Part shown: positions 36,946-46,389 of the stretch, in pieces
How the letters are laid out: every line of letters begins with the position of its first letter
How positions within the stretch are numbered: the stretch's first letter is position 1
Source: Salinicola salarius
GTDB lineage: Bacteria > Pseudomonadota > Gammaproteobacteria > Pseudomonadales > Halomonadaceae
DNA: 55,692 nt
Direction of reading: 5' to 3'
NCBI RefSeq assembly: GCF_002179555.1
Contig: NZ_NHOU01000006.1
Location: forward strand, 146,778-202,469
Made by a program: the position numbers and the translations under genes
The notes under the pieces: model-generated
Told to the model about the DNA's origin: nothing
The model's database searches: none
What the model saw: only the letters and a program-made list of their open reading frames with translations

Positions 36946-36979
36946 CAGGTTCGATAGGCGCTTTGACGTTGGGCGTTGC

Positions 36980-37609
36980 TTAGTCGGCGGCTGGCGACGT
37001 CGTCGAGACAGCGCGGATGTCTTCGGCGATTTGCCGCGCCACGTCGTCCCACACGGTACCCAGAGTGCGCACCAGCGCAGGATAGCCGTCATCGCTCAAG
37101 GGTTGCGCGACCTCGAAGTGGCGCTGTGCCACCAGGTCGTTGCCATCATGGAGCTGCCATTCCCCCGATGCCACCGCCTGACCGTCATAGCGGCCCTGAA
37201 ACTGGTCGACACTGAGCGTCAGTCGTTGCGCACCCGCTTCGCTGCGGGCGGTGTTCAGGACTACGATATCCGGCAGATTGGCCGCCAGCGATTGCCGCAG
37301 ACGGCGTGTCAATTGCTGCCCCAGCGACTCGGCCCACAGGTTCTGGTTGGCCGCGTTGAGTTCGATATCGCTGGTCTGCATGACGATCCCTTCCTGGTCG
37401 AGGTAGCTGGCCACCTCGACAGGACCGACCGCCAGCGTGGCCGCTTGCGGAGAAGGTTCGCTCGCCTGCTGCGGACTGTCGGCCTTCGGCAAGGTATACC
37501 GGTTGGTCGGCGTCGACTGGGAGGCGCAGCCGGCAAGCGCCGCGGCGGCGATCGCCAGCAGGGCGGTGGCGCCAACTCGGCGCCAACGGGGCAGGGACGA
37601 CTTCATCAT
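36980..37609 (-). CDS. pqiC: Outer-membrane-associated lipoprotein PqiC
   Basis: PqiC is the lipoprotein partner of PqiAB, an MCE lipid-transport system between the inner and outer membranes. The 209-residue product has a signal peptide with lipobox LAGC (Cys28) and the DUF330/ABC-type auxiliary fold. It overlaps the end of pqiB by 4 bases and is last of pqiABC. Confidence 0.9.
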   Translation of the reverse strand: MMKSSLPRWRRVGATALLAIAAAALAGCASQSTPTNRYTLPKADSPQQASEPSPQAATLAVGPVEVASYLDQEGIVMQTSDIELNAANQNLWAESLGQQLTRRLRQSLAANLPDIVVLNTARSEAGAQRLTLSVDQFQGRYDGQAVASGEWQLHDGNDLVAQRHFEVAQPLSDDGYPALVRTLGTVWDDVARQIAEDIRAVSTTSPAAD

Positions 37610-39246
37610 TGGGGAGCCCTCGGCACGGGATCGGTTTGAACTTCACGGTCGAAAATCAGCGCGTTGGGTTTTTCGCTCAAGGTCTTGGCGACTGGCTGCA
37701 GATCCCGCGTCAGCATCTCCAGCTGCTTGAGCGTGTCATTCAGCTGACGGTACCCCGAAGAACCGGCAGAGAAGCCATTCAGCGTATTCTGAAGTTCCTG
37801 CAGCGTGTCATTGAGACTGCCTGGCAACTGCTGGGTCGCAGGGTCGGAGACGATGGCATTGACCGACTCGGCGATCTGGCGCACCTGTTCGAGCGTCTGC
37901 TGGGAGGTCTGCATGGTCTCGTCCAGACGATCGAGGATCGGTTCGACCTGCAGCTCGTTGAGCTTGTCGAGCAGGTTGGAGACCTTCTGTTCGATCTGGG
38001 CAAAGCCGCCGGAGATGGTGGGGAACACCGGCTTGTCGTCGAACGTCATCGCCTCGTAGGGAGGTGCGTCGTCGCTGAAGTTCAGGTCGACGAACAGCGC
38101 GCCGGTGAGCAGATTGCCGGCCTTGAGCGTGGCGCGCAGGCCGTGCTCGAACATGCGTTCGAGGCGGGCACGCCAGTCCTCGGCGTCGAAATTCGCCATG
38201 GCGTCGTCGAAGCGCTGTGGCTCGATGCGAATCAGTACCGGAATCGCGAAACGGTTCAGCGTATCCGGCTGGGGAGCGGAGAAGCGCCAGGGCACGGCTT
38301 CCACGGTCCCCACGCGCACGCCGCGGTACTCGACCGAGTCGCCTCGGCTCAAGCCGCGTACGGTGTCGTCGACCAGCAGCACGTATTCGAGGTAGCGGTC
38401 GAAGGTGCCTTCACGCGCGCTTTCCTCGTCGCTGAAGAGTTGGTAGGTCGCCTCGGATTCGGCGGGATGCCCCATGGCGACATCCTCCGGCACGCCGAAG
38501 GTCACGCCGCCGCCGATGAGCGATTCCATGGATTCCACGTTGACCCGAAAGCCCTGGGAGTCGAGGCGCACGTCGACACCCGACGAGATCCAGAAGCGTG
38601 TGGTGTCCGTGACCAGAACGTCATAAGGCGACTGGATGTAAAGGCGATGGCGCATTTCCTTTTCTTCGGGATCGAACTCGGTGTTCTCCACGCGCCCGAC
38701 GGTGAATCCCTGATAGGTGATGGGGTCGCCGGCGCGCAGGGAACTGCCCACCTTGCTGACCAGGTTGACGCGAATGCCCGGCGCATCGGGCGGAGCCACG
38801 GGCGGTTGGTCGAGTACCTCGAATTCACGCTGGGCGGTTTCGCCGTTGCCGGGCAGCAGCTGGATATAGGCCCCCGAGAGCACGGTGCCCAGTCCGCTGA
38901 TGCCTTCCCGGTCGATACGCGGCTTGACGACCCAGAAGCGCGCCTCGTCATTCAGCATGCGTTCGGTATCGGGCTTCATGCGGGCCGTGATGATGGTGTG
39001 GGACATGTCTTCGGAGAGTGTCACGTCCTCGACGCGGCCGACCTCGACGTTGCGCGTCTTGATCAATGTCTTGCCGGCCTCGATGCCCTCGGCGTTTTTC
39101 ATCTCCAGGGTGATCGTGGGGCCGAGTCCCGAGAGATTGTCGTAGAGCATCCATGCGCCGATGAGAACCGCCACGAGCGGTACGATCCAGATCGGCGAAA
39201 GCCGCCGGCGATGGTGGCGCGTCGCGCGCAGGGGAGCATCAGGCAT
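37606..39246 (-). CDS. pqiB: MCE-domain protein PqiB
   Basis: PqiB forms a periplasmic tunnel of stacked MCE rings for lipid transfer. The 546-residue protein has an N-terminal membrane helix (about 17-36), three MCE domains beginning near residues 42, 152 and 277 (each with a GVxVGxV-like motif), and a C-terminal helical needle region rich in Leu/Gln (about 420-530). It overlaps pqiA by 8 bases and pqiC by 4 bases. Confidence 0.93.
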   Translation of the reverse strand: MPDAPLRATRHHRRRLSPIWIVPLVAVLIGAWMLYDNLSGLGPTITLEMKNAEGIEAGKTLIKTRNVEVGRVEDVTLSEDMSHTIITARMKPDTERMLNDEARFWVVKPRIDREGISGLGTVLSGAYIQLLPGNGETAQREFEVLDQPPVAPPDAPGIRVNLVSKVGSSLRAGDPITYQGFTVGRVENTEFDPEEKEMRHRLYIQSPYDVLVTDTTRFWISSGVDVRLDSQGFRVNVESMESLIGGGVTFGVPEDVAMGHPAESEATYQLFSDEESAREGTFDRYLEYVLLVDDTVRGLSRGDSVEYRGVRVGTVEAVPWRFSAPQPDTLNRFAIPVLIRIEPQRFDDAMANFDAEDWRARLERMFEHGLRATLKAGNLLTGALFVDLNFSDDAPPYEAMTFDDKPVFPTISGGFAQIEQKVSNLLDKLNELQVEPILDRLDETMQTSQQTLEQVRQIAESVNAIVSDPATQQLPGSLNDTLQELQNTLNGFSAGSSGYRQLNDTLKQLEMLTRDLQPVAKTLSEKPNALIFDREVQTDPVPRAPQ

Positions 39247-40615
39247 CGTCGGGTTCCTTGCGTGGAGAAGCGAGGGCGGCGATGCGGGACATCCCGCGCC
39301 GCCGCGGTTTTTCGGGCAGATCGTCCCAGATCATGCGGGGGTCGAAGCTGATCGCGGCCAGCATGGTAAGGATGACCACGGAAGCGAAAGAGAGCGCGGC
39401 GGGGCCGGGCGCTATCGACATCAACTCGCCGGCGCGTATCAGTGCCACCAGGATGGCGACCACGAAAACATCCACCATCGACCAGCGGCCGATGAATTCG
39501 GTCATGCGGTACAGGCGAACGCGCGTGACGTTGCGCAGCGGTTCGCCCCGGTGGCGGACGGCGTAGCATAGCCAGCCCAGCGCGAGAATCTTGCCGATGG
39601 GCACGACCACGCTGGCGGTGAAGATGATCACGGCGATGGGAATATCGCCATGCTGCAGGAAGAGCATGACCCCGCTGATGATCGTCGAGGGGGAGCTGTT
39701 GCCCAGCGACGTGGTGGTCATGATCGGGTACAGGTTCGCCGGTATGTACATCACCACCGCGGCGAGCAGCAGGGCCAGCGTGCGCTGACGGCTGCGGGGC
39801 GTGCGAGCGTGAAGGGATTCACCGCAGCGTCGGCAGTGCCCGCGTCCGTTGGCATCGAGACGATTGACCAGGCCGCAGGTGGCGCAACCGCTCAATCCCT
39901 GGGGCGAGGCCGGCTCACCCGGGCGTGCGCCCGCCGGCGCCAGGGGTTCGCTGGCCAGCGAGAACCACATCCAGTCGGTATCGAGGGACTGCGTCGTCAG
40001 CAGCAGGAGCAGGGCGTAGGCGCAAAACGTCCAGAAAGAGAGACCCAGGCTGACCTCGGCCATGCCCGCGACCTTGATCAGGCTCACCAGGGCGGCGATG
40101 ACGAAGACATCGGCCATCATCCAGGGGGTGAGGTGTTTCAGCGCCCGGGCGACACCCCGCGAATGCGGCAGGAAGCGCCGACTCAGCAGCCCCAGCGAGA
40201 GCCACATCACGCCGCACAGGTAGACCGTGGGCAGAATGATCACGGTCAGCAGCACGCAGATCGCCACCAGCGGCTCATGGAAGCCGACCAGCGTCGAGGC
40301 GGTCTCGGTCAGCTCGATACGGTTGCTGACGCCACGGGCCTCGAAGCTGACGAAAGGAAACGCCACCGACAGCAGCAGCATGATGAGCGCGCCGATGGCC
40401 AGGGCCAGGCTACGCTCGGCGGGCTTGTGATGGCGGACGGCCAGGGTGTGCTCGCAGCGGGGGCAGTCCGCTTTCTGGCCGGGCTTCAGCGCCGGCAATG
40501 CCACCAGCAGATCGCATTCGTGACAGGCGCGCAGACGCCGCCGCGAATGACGAGTCGTCGCCACGTGCGGCGCGCGCGCTGGATGAGCGGTCTGTGACGA
40601 AAACGTGTCGGCCAA
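39239..40615 (-). CDS. pqiA: Inner-membrane protein PqiA
   Basis: PqiA is the inner-membrane part of the Pqi system. The 458-residue protein has two similar halves, each with a zinc-ribbon-like Cys pair set (CHECD...CPRC near 35-60 and CATCG...CRRCG near 250-275) followed by four membrane helices. The start shown is TTG with a weak ribosome-binding site; no in-frame ATG fits better before the first Cys motif, so the exact start is uncertain. Confidence 0.9.
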   Translation of the reverse strand: MADTFSSQTAHPARAPHVATTRHSRRRLRACHECDLLVALPALKPGQKADCPRCEHTLAVRHHKPAERSLALAIGALIMLLLSVAFPFVSFEARGVSNRIELTETASTLVGFHEPLVAICVLLTVIILPTVYLCGVMWLSLGLLSRRFLPHSRGVARALKHLTPWMMADVFVIAALVSLIKVAGMAEVSLGLSFWTFCAYALLLLLTTQSLDTDWMWFSLASEPLAPAGARPGEPASPQGLSGCATCGLVNRLDANGRGHCRRCGESLHARTPRSRQRTLALLLAAVVMYIPANLYPIMTTTSLGNSSPSTIISGVMLFLQHGDIPIAVIIFTASVVVPIGKILALGWLCYAVRHRGEPLRNVTRVRLYRMTEFIGRWSMVDVFVVAILVALIRAGELMSIAPGPAALSFASVVILTMLAAISFDPRMIWDDLPEKPRRRGMSRIAALASPRKEPDDA

Positions 40616-40982
40616 GCTGAGTCTCGCGTTGATATTCCAGGGTGTCGGTCGTGATGCGTGATGGCTTGAGCCGTTGGTTCAGGCGCACCAGGCCCGAAGG
40701 GGGACTCGAGTATTGATCGATTGCCCACCATCGGTACCATCGATCTCACGCTACTATAGCAACTCGCAGCGTTGTCGTTCCGCTATGCTTTTGCCTCAAT
40801 GCCTGGTATCTAGAGTGGCGTGCGGTGACGCCGACCGACGATCAGGCGTGGTCAGGGCAGCGAACAGCGTACATTCACATGCGTATGTTTGTCAGTAGCT
40901 TGGCGCCGACGGCCCTGGGGCATGCGTTTCCGGCATGCGCCGACACACACCATCCCTATATCAGGTGCAAGGAGATTCTATC
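40616..40982. other. Divergent intergenic region pqiA / antiporter
   Basis: A 367-bp region between two divergent genes with no credible coding frame. TACTATAG near 40752 could be a -10 box but lacks a well-spaced -35. It should hold promoters for both sides, which I cannot place. A clear AAGGAG at 40969-40974 is the ribosome-binding site of the antiporter. Confidence 0.5.
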
Positions 40983-41957
40983 GTGCTAATGGCGATCACC
41001 GCCGTCGCTCTCGGGCTGGCGGTATTGGTATGGAGTGCCGACCGTTTCGTCGATGGCGCGGCCGCGACGTCGCGTCATCTGGGATTGTCGCCCTTGCTGA
41101 TCGGCATGGTGGTCATCGGACTCGGTACCTCGGCGCCGGAATTGATGGTGTCGGCGCTTTCCGCCTGGCAAGGCAACCCTGGCCTGGCGTTGGGCAACGC
41201 CTATGGCTCCAACATCGCCAATATCGGCTTGATCGTGGGGTTCGTGGCCCTGCTCAGTCCGTTGACCATGCACTCGCAAGTGCTGCGTCAAGAGTTGCCG
41301 CTGCTCATGCTGGTGACCCTGGCATCGCTCTGGTGCCTTCAGGATGGTGCCGTGTCGCGCTGGGACGCGGTACTGCTGCTGGCAATGCTGGCAGCCTTCT
41401 TGACCTACAGCATCATACGCGGCCGGCAGCAGGGCAGTGACAAGCTCGCCGACAACACCACGGCCGACCTCGAGACCCAGGCGATGACGCTCAAGCGGGC
41501 GATCACCTGGACCCTGGTGGGCCTGGTCTTGCTGATCGTCAGCTCACGTCTGCTGGTCTGGGGAGCGGTGGATATCGCCTCGGCATTCGGGGTCAGCGAT
41601 CTGGTCATCGGGTTGACGGTGGTCGCCATCGGCACGTCATTGCCGGAACTGGCTTCCTCGATCAGTGCGGTTCGCAAGAACGAGCACGACCTCGTCCTCG
41701 GCAACGTAGTGGGTTCCAACCTCTTCAATACCCTCGCCGTGGTGGGGCTGGCGGGTGTCATCGATCCGATCGACGTCGACGGCGCGGTCCTGGTGCGGGA
41801 TTGGCCGGTCATGGCGGCCCTGACGCTGGCGCTGTTGATATTCGGCATCGGGCTCAAGGGGCAGGGGCGCATCAACCGTCTGGAGGGCGCTTTGCTGCTT
41901 GCCAGTTTCGTGGCCTACACCGCGTGGCTGGTCTACAGCGTGATCGGTGCACGGTAA
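40983..41957 (+). CDS. Calcium/sodium antiporter, CaCA family (YrbG-like)
   Basis: Inner-membrane cation/Ca2+ exchanger. The 324-residue protein has about ten membrane helices and the two inverted alpha-repeats GTSAPELMVSAL...GNAYGSNIANI and GTSLPELASSI...GNVVGSNLFN that form the ion site. The start is GTG at 40983, eight bases after AAGGAG; an ATG two codons later and a longer frame from 40935 are less likely. Length equals that of E. coli YrbG within a residue. Relevant for ion balance in a salt-adapted organism, which is inference. Confidence 0.92.
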   Translation: MLMAITAVALGLAVLVWSADRFVDGAAATSRHLGLSPLLIGMVVIGLGTSAPELMVSALSAWQGNPGLALGNAYGSNIANIGLIVGFVALLSPLTMHSQVLRQELPLLMLVTLASLWCLQDGAVSRWDAVLLLAMLAAFLTYSIIRGRQQGSDKLADNTTADLETQAMTLKRAITWTLVGLVLLIVSSRLLVWGAVDIASAFGVSDLVIGLTVVAIGTSLPELASSISAVRKNEHDLVLGNVVGSNLFNTLAVVGLAGVIDPIDVDGAVLVRDWPVMAALTLALLIFGIGLKGQGRINRLEGALLLASFVAYTAWLVYSVIGAR

Positions 41958-41983
41958 ATGGATCGACACTAGCGGCCTGTCTT

Positions 41984-42925
41984 TCAGGCGTGAGCGTGCC
42001 AGGGGGCCAGTCCACCCAGTGCCTCCTGGAGCGGCGTCAGGTCGCTGCAGGAAGCGGGCGCATGGGGCTGGTGGTCGATGCGTATGCGCTCGCGGTCGGG
42101 GAAAGACGCCTCGAGATGTTCGATCCAGGGGCGTTGTTCCTCGCGCCAATTGGCGAGCCATTGGCTGTCGACCTCGGCGGGCAGGCACTTGTTGATCACC
42201 ACGGCACCGACGTGCAGGCCATGGCTTTCGAGCAGCTCGCGGGTGCGCGCGGTTTCCAGTGCCGGCAGGCGTTCCGGGTTGGCGACCAGGATCACCGCCG
42301 AATGCGCAGGACAGGTCAAGTGCTCGCGGGCGGCGGCGAGGCGTCCGCGACGACGCATCAGCGTTTCCTGAATGGGATCGTCGACCACCTCGCCGTCGCC
42401 CAGCCACGCCTTGTAGTCGCTGCGCACCTTGCGGCGGCGTTGCATCAAGCCTTCCACCCAGGCGCCCATGATCTCGGGGAGCGCCAGCAGGCGAACCGTG
42501 TGCCCGCCGGGGGCGGTGTCGAAGATCAGCCGATCGTACTTCTCGCCGGTATCCAGCAACAGGCCGACCAGGGCATCGAAGAGGGCGGCTTCCTCGGTGC
42601 CGGGCGCGTGCCGCGCCAGATCGAGCTGGCGAAACACCGTCGCGCTGCGCTCGCCGCTGACCAGAGGACGCAGCGTGGCCTTGACCTGCTCCAGGTAGCG
42701 TTGCGTTTCGTGGTCGGGATCGAGTTCGACGACATCGAGGCCGGCCTGCATGCGTGTGGGGGTCGGCCCCGGCGCGCGTCCGAACAGATCGGCCAGATTG
42801 TGCGCCGGGTCCGTGGAGACCAGCAGGGTGCGCCAGCCGGCCGCCGCGCAGCCAAGCGCGTAGGCGGTGGCGCAGCTGGTCTTGCCGACCCCGCCCTTGC
42901 CGCCGAAGAAAAGGCTCTTGGCCAT
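41984..42925 (-). CDS. ArsA-family ATPase in the cstA operon
   Basis: A single-domain 313-residue deviant Walker ATPase of the ArsA/Get3 class: P-loop GGKGGVGKT (8-16), STDPAHNLADLFG, and FDTAPGGHT. The Get3 CxxC dimer motif and an arsenite Cys triad are not seen; no arsenic genes are nearby. It is the third gene behind cstA and the small Cys-Cys-ending protein, a recurring arrangement. Its client is unknown. GAGGA precedes the ATG at 7 bases. Confidence 0.85.
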   Translation of the reverse strand: MAKSLFFGGKGGVGKTSCATAYALGCAAAGWRTLLVSTDPAHNLADLFGRAPGPTPTRMQAGLDVVELDPDHETQRYLEQVKATLRPLVSGERSATVFRQLDLARHAPGTEEAALFDALVGLLLDTGEKYDRLIFDTAPGGHTVRLLALPEIMGAWVEGLMQRRRKVRSDYKAWLGDGEVVDDPIQETLMRRRGRLAAAREHLTCPAHSAVILVANPERLPALETARTRELLESHGLHVGAVVINKCLPAEVDSQWLANWREEQRPWIEHLEASFPDRERIRIDHQPHAPASCSDLTPLQEALGGLAPWHAHA

Positions 42926-42952
42926 GAGTAGTTCCTCGTGGGACAGGCACGC

Positions 42953-43249
42953 TCAGCAGCAGCGAAATCCATCCAGTGGCGAACGCGGCATGCCTTGGCG
43001 CTGGTGCCATTCATGGAAGCGCTCGAGCATGTGCGGGTACAGCTCCAGGGTCATGTCGCTGACGGGATTGGGGATGCCCATCATGTCGCAGAAGCACAGC
43101 AGCATGAAGAGGTCCTCCTCATCCTGAAGCTCCCGGGCGATTTCGCGCCGGTGCGGCAAGCTCAGGACCGCGTCGTAACCCTGGATCGCGCGGCGCAACC
43201 GTGATCGCCACAGGGCGATCACGGAACCGTCGTCATCAGCGTGATTCAT
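42953..43249 (-). CDS. Small protein with C-terminal Cys-Cys (cory-CC-star type)
   Basis: A 98-residue helical protein ending exactly in GFRCC, with CFCDMMGIPNPVS and YPHMLERFHEWH in the middle. From memory this agrees with what is annotated as a cory-CC-star protein, a family of unknown function found with ArsA-like ATPases. The start overlaps the end of cstA by 14 bases, so the two are translationally coupled; arsA-like follows after 27 bases. It is longer than and unlike the YbdD/YjiX protein that follows cstA in E. coli. Confidence 0.75.
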   Translation of the reverse strand: MNHADDDGSVIALWRSRLRRAIQGYDAVLSLPHRREIARELQDEEDLFMLLCFCDMMGIPNPVSDMTLELYPHMLERFHEWHQRQGMPRSPLDGFRCC

Positions 43250-44993
43250 CGGAACTCAGCGGTTGCTGCTGCGCGGCCGGGTCACCCTGACGGAAGCTTC
43301 GCGACGCCTCGAGCAGGATCCACAGCGTGAACACCATGATCAGGCTGCCGAAGGTGAACAGCAGCAGGTTGCGGTCGGCATCGCCGAAGCCCGACCAGGT
43401 GAAGATCACCTGCTGCCCCATGGCCCACAGCGTCATGACCAGCAGGAACAGCATGGGAACCAGGGTGAAGACCACCGGGCGGCCCTGGCGCTTGAGCCAT
43501 ACCGAGACCAGCATCAGCGTGATGCCGGCCAGCAGCTGGTTGCTGGTGCCGAACAACGGCCACAGCAGGTAGCCGCCGGAGCCGAAGCCGTTGGGGCCTT
43601 CGGGCAGGATGACCAGCGCGGCGCTGGCGATGACGGCGATGCTGGTCGCGACGTGCTTGCGGGCGATCACCGGCATGCCGTACTCGTTGCCCAGCTCGGC
43701 GATGATGTAACGCATCAGGCGCACGGCGGTGTCGAGCGTGGTGGCGGCGAAGCTCACCACGATCACCGCGACCAGGGTCGAGCCCATGTGCTCGGGAATG
43801 CCCAGATTGCCGGCAAGCTGGCCAGCGCCTTTCACGAACGAGCCCAGGCCGTTGGAGCCGGCCGCGGAAAAGCTCGAGTACGTCGCGGTGAAATCGGTAC
43901 CGGAGGCGAACAGGGTGCCCACCGCGATGATCGCGATCATCGCCAGCATGCCTTCACCCAGAGCGCCCCCGTAGCCGACCATGCGGGCATCGGTTTCCTT
44001 GTCGAGCTGCTTGGACGTGGTGCCCGAGGCGACCAGGCCGTGGAAGCCGGAAATCGCCCCGCAGGCGATGGTGATGAACAGCAGCGGGTACCAGCTGATG
44101 TCCGCTTCGCCGTTGACGCTGGGGGCGGTCATTTCCGGTGCACCGAACAGCAGCCCCAGATACAGCAGCGCCAGGCCGACCACGAGCTGGTGCGAATTGA
44201 TGTAATCGCGCGGCTGCAACAGCTTCCAGACGGGGAGCGTCGAGGCGATGTAGACGTATGTCATCAGCACCACGATCCAGACCAGAAAGGCCATCGAGGT
44301 GCCGTTGAAACCACCCACGACCGGCGCCTCGGCACCGCCGAACCAGCTCACCAGATCGATCTGCAGCAGGGGAATCTCGCTGGCCAGCAGCGCTGCGCCA
44401 TACATCACGGCCAGTGCAATCACCGACGGCAGCAGCATCGAGCCCGAATGGCGATAGACGCGGTAGCCGATCCACACGGCGAGCGGGATCTGGATGAAGA
44501 CCGACAGCACACTGGCCGGGAAGGTGATGAACAGCTTGGCGATGACCCAGGCGAAGACCGCGTTGACCATCAACACCAGGATCAAGATGATGAACAGGAA
44601 CAGCAATTTGGCGCGCTGTCCGATCAGCTTGTTGGCCAGCGTGCCGATCGAATGGCCCTTGTGGCGGTTGGAGAGCACCACCGCGCCGAAATCGTGCACC
44701 CCGGCGGCGAAGACGGTCCCCAGCACGACCCACAGGATGGCCGGCAGCCAGCCCCAGTAGATCGCGATGGCAGGCCCCACGATGGGCGCCGCTCCGGCCA
44801 CCGACGTGAAATGGTGGCCCCAGAGAATCCACTTGTTGGTGGGCACGTAGTCGACGCCGTCGCGATAGGCGTGCGCCGGCGTCTGGAAGTCGGCATCGAG
44901 TCGATAAATGCGTTCGGCGATGAACTTCGAATAGAAGCGATAGCCCATCACGAAACACACGGCGCCGAACAGGGCAATCCAGATAGCGTTCAT
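43236..44993 (-). CDS. cstA: CstA-family carbon starvation transporter
   Basis: CstA proteins take up peptides or pyruvate. The 585-residue membrane protein has the family signatures (PTNKWILWGHHFTSVAGAAP near 51-70, GVHDFGA, HGLVASGTTSKQ, TTLDTAVRLMRYI) and about 15 helices. It is shorter than E. coli CstA (about 700). AAGGA lies seven bases before the ATG. It heads cstA / CC-tail / arsA-like on the minus strand. A CGCATC / GATGCG hairpin in the leader (45029-45043) may be regulatory. Confidence 0.9.
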   Translation of the reverse strand: MNAIWIALFGAVCFVMGYRFYSKFIAERIYRLDADFQTPAHAYRDGVDYVPTNKWILWGHHFTSVAGAAPIVGPAIAIYWGWLPAILWVVLGTVFAAGVHDFGAVVLSNRHKGHSIGTLANKLIGQRAKLLFLFIILILVLMVNAVFAWVIAKLFITFPASVLSVFIQIPLAVWIGYRVYRHSGSMLLPSVIALAVMYGAALLASEIPLLQIDLVSWFGGAEAPVVGGFNGTSMAFLVWIVVLMTYVYIASTLPVWKLLQPRDYINSHQLVVGLALLYLGLLFGAPEMTAPSVNGEADISWYPLLFITIACGAISGFHGLVASGTTSKQLDKETDARMVGYGGALGEGMLAMIAIIAVGTLFASGTDFTATYSSFSAAGSNGLGSFVKGAGQLAGNLGIPEHMGSTLVAVIVVSFAATTLDTAVRLMRYIIAELGNEYGMPVIARKHVATSIAVIASAALVILPEGPNGFGSGGYLLWPLFGTSNQLLAGITLMLVSVWLKRQGRPVVFTLVPMLFLLVMTLWAMGQQVIFTWSGFGDADRNLLLFTFGSLIMVFTLWILLEASRSFRQGDPAAQQQPLSSDESR

Positions 44994-45159
44994 GAGTGAT
45001 CCTTGTTGATAGTGAGTGCGGCATGGACCGCATCCACGATGCGCTGTTGTGGTACGTCTACCCTACCGAAGAAGAGAGGCGCGCTCCGTTAGACGAACGC
45101 ATCAGGCGCGAAGGGTGTGGCGGTATTCGAGGCGTTCCGCCGGCGCGGTAGTCACGCGA

Positions 45160-46389
45160 TCAATGATGCTGCTGGCGATCGAATCGCAAGGCGCTCCTCA
45201 GCGCGATCTGGCCGATCACGGCAGCCGTGGCGAGCACCAGGGCCGCGGCCAGGGCCGGGTCGTCGCCGAGTCCGGCCAGCGCCGTGCAGAGCGCGCCGAT
45301 GCCCATCTGGGCGAACCCGTAAAGACCGGCGGCGGAACCGACGACCTTGGGGTTGATGCCCACCGCCAGCGTCAACGCGGTCGGCCCGGTCATGCCCACG
45401 CCGAAGGTGAACAGCAGCATCGAGGCTTCGAGGGTGACGACTGAAGTCCAACCGGCGAGCACGACGGTCAGCATCGATATCCCGCCGGCCAGGCTCAGAA
45501 AGCTGGCCGACAGCATCAGTCGAACCAGCCCGATACGATGGATGGTGCGGTTGGTGATGAAGTTGCCCAGCGAAATGCTCAGGATCAGCAGAGAAAGGTA
45601 ATACGCCACGTGGCTTGCCGGCTTGCCCAGTTGTTCGACGAAGATGAACGGCGCCGAAGCGACGAAGGCAAACATCGCGGTGGTGACACAACCGCCGCCG
45701 ATGGCGTAACCGATGAAGGCCGGCGAGCGGATCAGCGTTCGATATTCATGCGCCAGATTGAGCAGATCGATCCGGCCGCTGGGCTTCGCGGTCTCCGGCA
45801 TCAGCCGCCAGACGAACAGCAGGTTGCCCACGCCCATCAGGCACAGTGCCAGCAGCACGGTACGCCAACCCAGCGTGGTGGTCAGCAGGCTGCCGATGAG
45901 CGGTGCCATGGCCGGCCCGATGGCCACGACCAGATTGAGCACTGCCAGCCGTTGCACGGCGCGGTCCGGCGCAGCGGTGTCGCGGATCATGGCGCGGCCC
46001 AGTGCCAGCCCGGCACAGCCGCCGAAGGCCTGGAAGAAGCGCGCCGTGATCAGCGTCTCGACGCTTTGCGCCTGCCAGGCAACGATCCCCGCCACGCTGT
46101 AGATCAGCATGCCCAGCATCAGTGCCGGTCGTCGGCCTACCGCGTCGGAGAGCGGGCCGTAGAAGAGTTGGCCGATCGCCAGCCCCAGAATGTAGAGGCT
46201 GATGGTCAACTGCATCTGGGCGTTGTCGGCGCTCAGCGCCTCGCCGGCAATGGGCAGTGCCGGCACGAAGATATGCATGGCCAACGTACCGGCCAGCGTG
46301 ATGAGCACCAGCATCCATAGCGCTGGCACTGCGCGTGCCGGCGTGGCTTGGGTTGCGGAAGAGGACGTCGATGTGGCGGGATCGGTCAC
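45160..46389 (-). CDS. Bcr/CflA-family multidrug exporter (MFS)
   Basis: A 12-helix proton-driven exporter of the DHA1 type (bicyclomycin, chloramphenicol and related). The 409-residue protein has the motif-A-like GQLFYGPLSDAVGRRPAL after the second helix. The start is taken as GTG at 46389 because ACGAGG lies 6 bases before it; a TTG 12 codons upstream has no ribosome-binding site. It is separated from cstA by about 170 bp, so likely its own unit. Confidence 0.88.
   Translation of the reverse strand: MTDPATSTSSSATQATPARAVPALWMLVLITLAGTLAMHIFVPALPIAGEALSADNAQMQLTISLYILGLAIGQLFYGPLSDAVGRRPALMLGMLIYSVAGIVAWQAQSVETLITARFFQAFGGCAGLALGRAMIRDTAAPDRAVQRLAVLNLVVAIGPAMAPLIGSLLTTTLGWRTVLLALCLMGVGNLLFVWRLMPETAKPSGRIDLLNLAHEYRTLIRSPAFIGYAIGGGCVTTAMFAFVASAPFIFVEQLGKPASHVAYYLSLLILSISLGNFITNRTIHRIGLVRLMLSASFLSLAGGISMLTVVLAGWTSVVTLEASMLLFTFGVGMTGPTALTLAVGINPKVVGSAAGLYGFAQMGIGALCTALAGLGDDPALAAALVLATAAVIGQIALRSALRFDRQQHH

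Noticed and set aside
37609-39351. 580-codon plus-strand open frame opposite pqiB
   Set aside because: Antisense shadow; pqiB has clear MCE domains.
43263-44999. 578-codon plus-strand open frame opposite cstA
   Set aside because: Gln/His/Asp/Arg-rich shadow of a membrane-protein gene.
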